NCBI RefSeq assembly: GCF_027579695.1
Contig: NC_083570.1
Coordinates: 101,069,963 to 101,133,962 of the forward strand
Origin: Neoarius graeffei
Taxonomy: Eukaryota; Chordata; Actinopteri; Siluriformes; Ariidae
Length of the DNA stretch: 64,000 nucleotides
Reading direction: 5' to 3'
The notes under the pieces: generated by a model
The model's input: only the letters and a program-made list of their open reading frames with translations
Told to the model about the DNA's origin: nothing
Databases searched by the model: none
Shown here: positions 60,701 to 64,000 of the stretch, piece after piece
Numbering within the stretch: position 1 is the stretch's first letter
Layout: every line of letters starts with the position of its first letter
Translations under genes and position numbers: made by a program

Positions 60701-63530
60701 CGACACACCACACACCGACACACCACACACCGACACACCACACACCGACACACCACACACCGACACACCACACACCGACACACCACACACCGACACACTA
60801 CACACCGACACACTACACACCACACACCGACACACCACACACCGACACACCACACACCGACACACCACACACCGACACACCACACACCGACACACCACAC
60901 ACCGACACACCACACACCGACACACCACACACCGACACACCACACACCACACACCGACACACCACACACCGACACACCACACACCGACACACCACACACC
61001 GACACACCACACACCGACACACCACACACCGACACACCACACACCGACACACCACACACCGACACACTACACACCGACACACCACACACCGACACACCAC
61101 ACACCGACACACCACACACCGACACACCACACACCGACACACCACACACCGACACACCACACACCGACACACCACACACCGACACACTACACACCGACAC
61201 ACTACACACCACACACCGACACACCACACACCGACACACCACACACCGACACACCACACACCGACACACCACACACCGATACACTACACACCGACACACC
61301 ACACACCGATACACTACACACCGACACACCACACACCGACACACTACACACCGACACACCACACACCGACACACTACACACCACACACCGACACACCACA
61401 CACCGACACACTACACACCGACACACCACACACCGACACACTACACACCGACACACTACACACCGACACACTACACACCGACACACCACACACCGACACA
61501 CTACACACCACACACCGACACACCACACACCGACACACCACACACCGACACACCACACACCGACACACCACACACCGACACACCACACACCGACACACCA
61601 CACACCGACACACCACACACCGACACACCACACACCGACACACCACACACCGACACACCACACACCGACACACCACACACCGACACACCACACACCGACA
61701 CACCACACACCGACACACCACACACCGACACACCACACACCGACACACCACACACCGACACACCACACACCGACACACCACACACCGACACACCACACAC
61801 CGACACACCACACACCGACACACCACACACCACACACCGACACACCACACACCGACACACCACACACCGACACACCACACACCGACACACCACACACCGA
61901 CACACCACACACCGACACACCGACACACCACACACCGACACACCACACACCGACACACCACACACCGACACACCACACACCGACACACCACACACCGACA
62001 CACCACACACCGACACACCACACACCGACACACCGACACACCACACACCGACACACCACACACCGACACACCACACACCGACACACCACACACCGACACA
62101 CCACACACCGACACACCACACACCGACACACCACACACCGACACACCACACACCGACACACCACACACCGACACACCACACACCGACACACCACACACCG
62201 ACACACCACACACCGACACACCACACACCGACACACCACACACCGACACACCACACACCGACACACCACACACCGACACACCACACACCGACACACCGAC
62301 ACACTACACACCGACACACCACACACCGACACACCACACACCGACACACCACACACCGACACACCACACACCGACACACCACACACCGACACACCACACA
62401 CCGACACACCACACACCACACACCGACACACCACACACCGACACACCACACACCGACACACCACACACCGACACACCACACACCGACACACCACACACCG
62501 ACACACCACACACCGACACACCACACACCGACACACCACACACCGACACACCACACACCGACACACCACACACCGACACACCACACACCGACACACCACA
62601 CACCGACACACCACACACCGACACACCACACACCGACACACCACACACCGACACACCACACACCGACACACCACACACCGACACACCACACACCGACACA
62701 CCACACACCGACACACCACACACCGACACACCACACACCGACACACCACACACCACACACCGACACACCACACACCGACACACCACACACCGACACACCA
62801 CACACCGACACACCACACACCGACACACCACACACCGACACACCGACACACCACACACCGACACACCACACACCGACACACCACACACCGACACACCACA
62901 CACCGACACACCACACACCGACACACCACACACCACACACCGACACACCACACACCGACACACCACACACCGACACACCACACACCGACACACCACACAC
63001 CGACACACCACACACCGACACACCACACACCGACACACCACACACCGACACACCACACACCGACACACCACACACCGACACACCACACACCGACACACCA
63101 CACACCGACACACCACACACCGACACACCACACACCGACACACCACACACCGACACACCACACACCGACACACCACACACCGACACACCACACACCGACA
63201 CACCACACACCGACACACCACACACCGACACACCACACACCACACACCGACACACCACACACCGACACACCACACACCGACACACCACACACCGACACAC
63301 CACACACCGACACACCACACACCACACACTACACACCACACACTGACACACCACACACCGACACACCACACACCACACACCGACACACCACACACCGACA
63401 CACCACACACCGACACACCACACACCGACACACCACACACCGACACACTACACACCGACACACTACACACCACACACCGACACACTACACACCGACACAC
63501 CACACACCGACACACTACACACCACACACC

Positions 63531-63752
63531 GATACACCACACACCGACACACTACACACCACACACCGATACACCACACACCGACACACTACACACCACA
63601 CACCGATACACCACACACCGACACACTACACACCACACACCGATACACCACACACCGACACACTACACACCACACACCGATACACCACACACCGACACAC
63701 TACACACCACACACCGATACACCACACACCGACACACTACACACCACACACC
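63531..63752 (+). repeat. Six exact copies of a 37-bp higher-order unit
   Basis: Each unit is GATACACCACACACC plus GACACACTACACACC plus ACACACC (15+15+7). GATACACC starts at 63531, 63568, 63605, 63642, 63679 and 63716. It is the cleanest short higher-order repeat in the array. Confidence 0.95.
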
Positions 63753-64000
63753 ACACACCGACACACTACACACCACACACCGACACACCACACACCGACA
63801 CACCACACACCGACACACCACACACCGACACACCACACACCGACACACCACACACCCACACACCGACACACCCACACACCGACACACCACACACCGACAC
63901 ACCACACACCGACACACCACACACCGACACACCACACACCGACACACCACACACCGACACACCACACACCGACACACTACACACCACACACCGATACACC

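Larger units (their letters stand above)
9584..64000 (+). repeat. Giant C/A-rich satellite of 15-bp monomers
   Basis: The array starts at CACACCGATACAC and continues to the window end with no other sequence inserted. Monomers are 15 bp, mainly GATACACTACACACC, AACACACTACACACC, GATACACCACACACC, GACACACTACACACC, GACACACCACACACC and GACACACCGCACACC. Each is an 8-mer (RAYACACY) plus a 7-mer (RCACACC), and lone 8-bp and 7-bp units also occur. The plus strand has no GG and no TT, so the minus strand is G/T-rich with GG every 7-8 bases. Each G-starting monomer makes one CpG at its junction with the unit before it. Stops are almost absent on the plus strand, which explains open frames of thousands of codons; these are not genes. 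Confidence 0.98.

Noticed and set aside
24968..63346. Open frame of 12,792 codons, possible giant His/Thr/Pro/Asp-rich protein
   Set aside because: All three forward frames are equally open, half-unit indels switch the encoded repeat, and there is no promoter, intron or unique domain.
28328..63999. Many long minus-strand frames rich in Cys, Val and Gly
   Set aside because: They are the complement of the satellite. Their starts are the rare TAC-containing monomers read backwards, with no sign of coding constraint.
9584..64000. CRISPR array
   Set aside because: Repeats are contiguous with no unique spacers, the DNA is eukaryotic, and no cas genes are present.
9584..64000. Telomere repeat
   Set aside because: The vertebrate telomere unit TTAGGG/CCCTAA is absent. 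C/A-rich strand bias is the only resemblance.

Overview
The window looks like vertebrate DNA, most likely from a teleost fish. The first 9.5 kb is packed with the kinds of mobile element that crowd fish genomes: tRNA-derived SINEs, a Tc1/mariner element with long inverted repeats, PIF/Harbinger-like and hAT-like non-autonomous DNA transposons, an L2-type LINE tail and Penelope-like retroelement pieces with a GIY-YIG-type C-terminus. No intact host gene, tRNA, rRNA or CRISPR array is supported. The species cannot be named from the sequence.

Layout. 1-2254: unassigned AT-rich and AGGTCA-rich sequence holding three SINE copies and a 65-bp duplication. 2256-2790: a TC/CA microsatellite followed by the 3' end of a LINE. 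2797-3310: CRE-like palindromes and an AAC/TAA microsatellite. 3312-6185: a Tc1 element inserted at TA in that microsatellite, with a frameshifted DD34E transposase. A 1.27-kb Harbinger-like element with a TTA target duplication sits inside it. 6186-6612: TAA microsatellite holding a full-length SINE. 6613-9191: two Penelope-like fragments facing opposite ways. The left one is broken by a Harbinger-like element (TTA duplication), which is itself broken by a hAT-like MITE, and further along by a MITE with a 9-bp duplication. 9247-9583: a short non-repetitive stretch with ETS and CCAAT motifs.

9584-64000, the remaining 54.4 kb, is one uninterrupted C/A-rich satellite that runs off the right edge. 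It is built from 15-bp monomers of the form RAYACACYRCACACC, each an 8-mer plus a 7-mer, with extra 7- and 8-bp half units. The array has several levels. A roughly 5.64-kb higher-order unit fills 10.1-28.6 kb in three long copies plus one shortened copy. 30-bp and 37-bp composite units, 0.5-2.2-kb duplications and GACACACCGCACACC sub-arrays fill the rest. Monomer type changes along the array, from GAT/AAC forms at the left, to GAC forms, to CpG-richer forms at 36-56 kb.

The very long open reading frames across the satellite (up to about 38 kb) exist because the C/A-rich strand has almost no way to spell a stop codon; I do not regard them as genes. What deserves attention is the organisation of the satellite, its CpG-per-monomer design, and its start within about 240 bp of a promoter-like segment.
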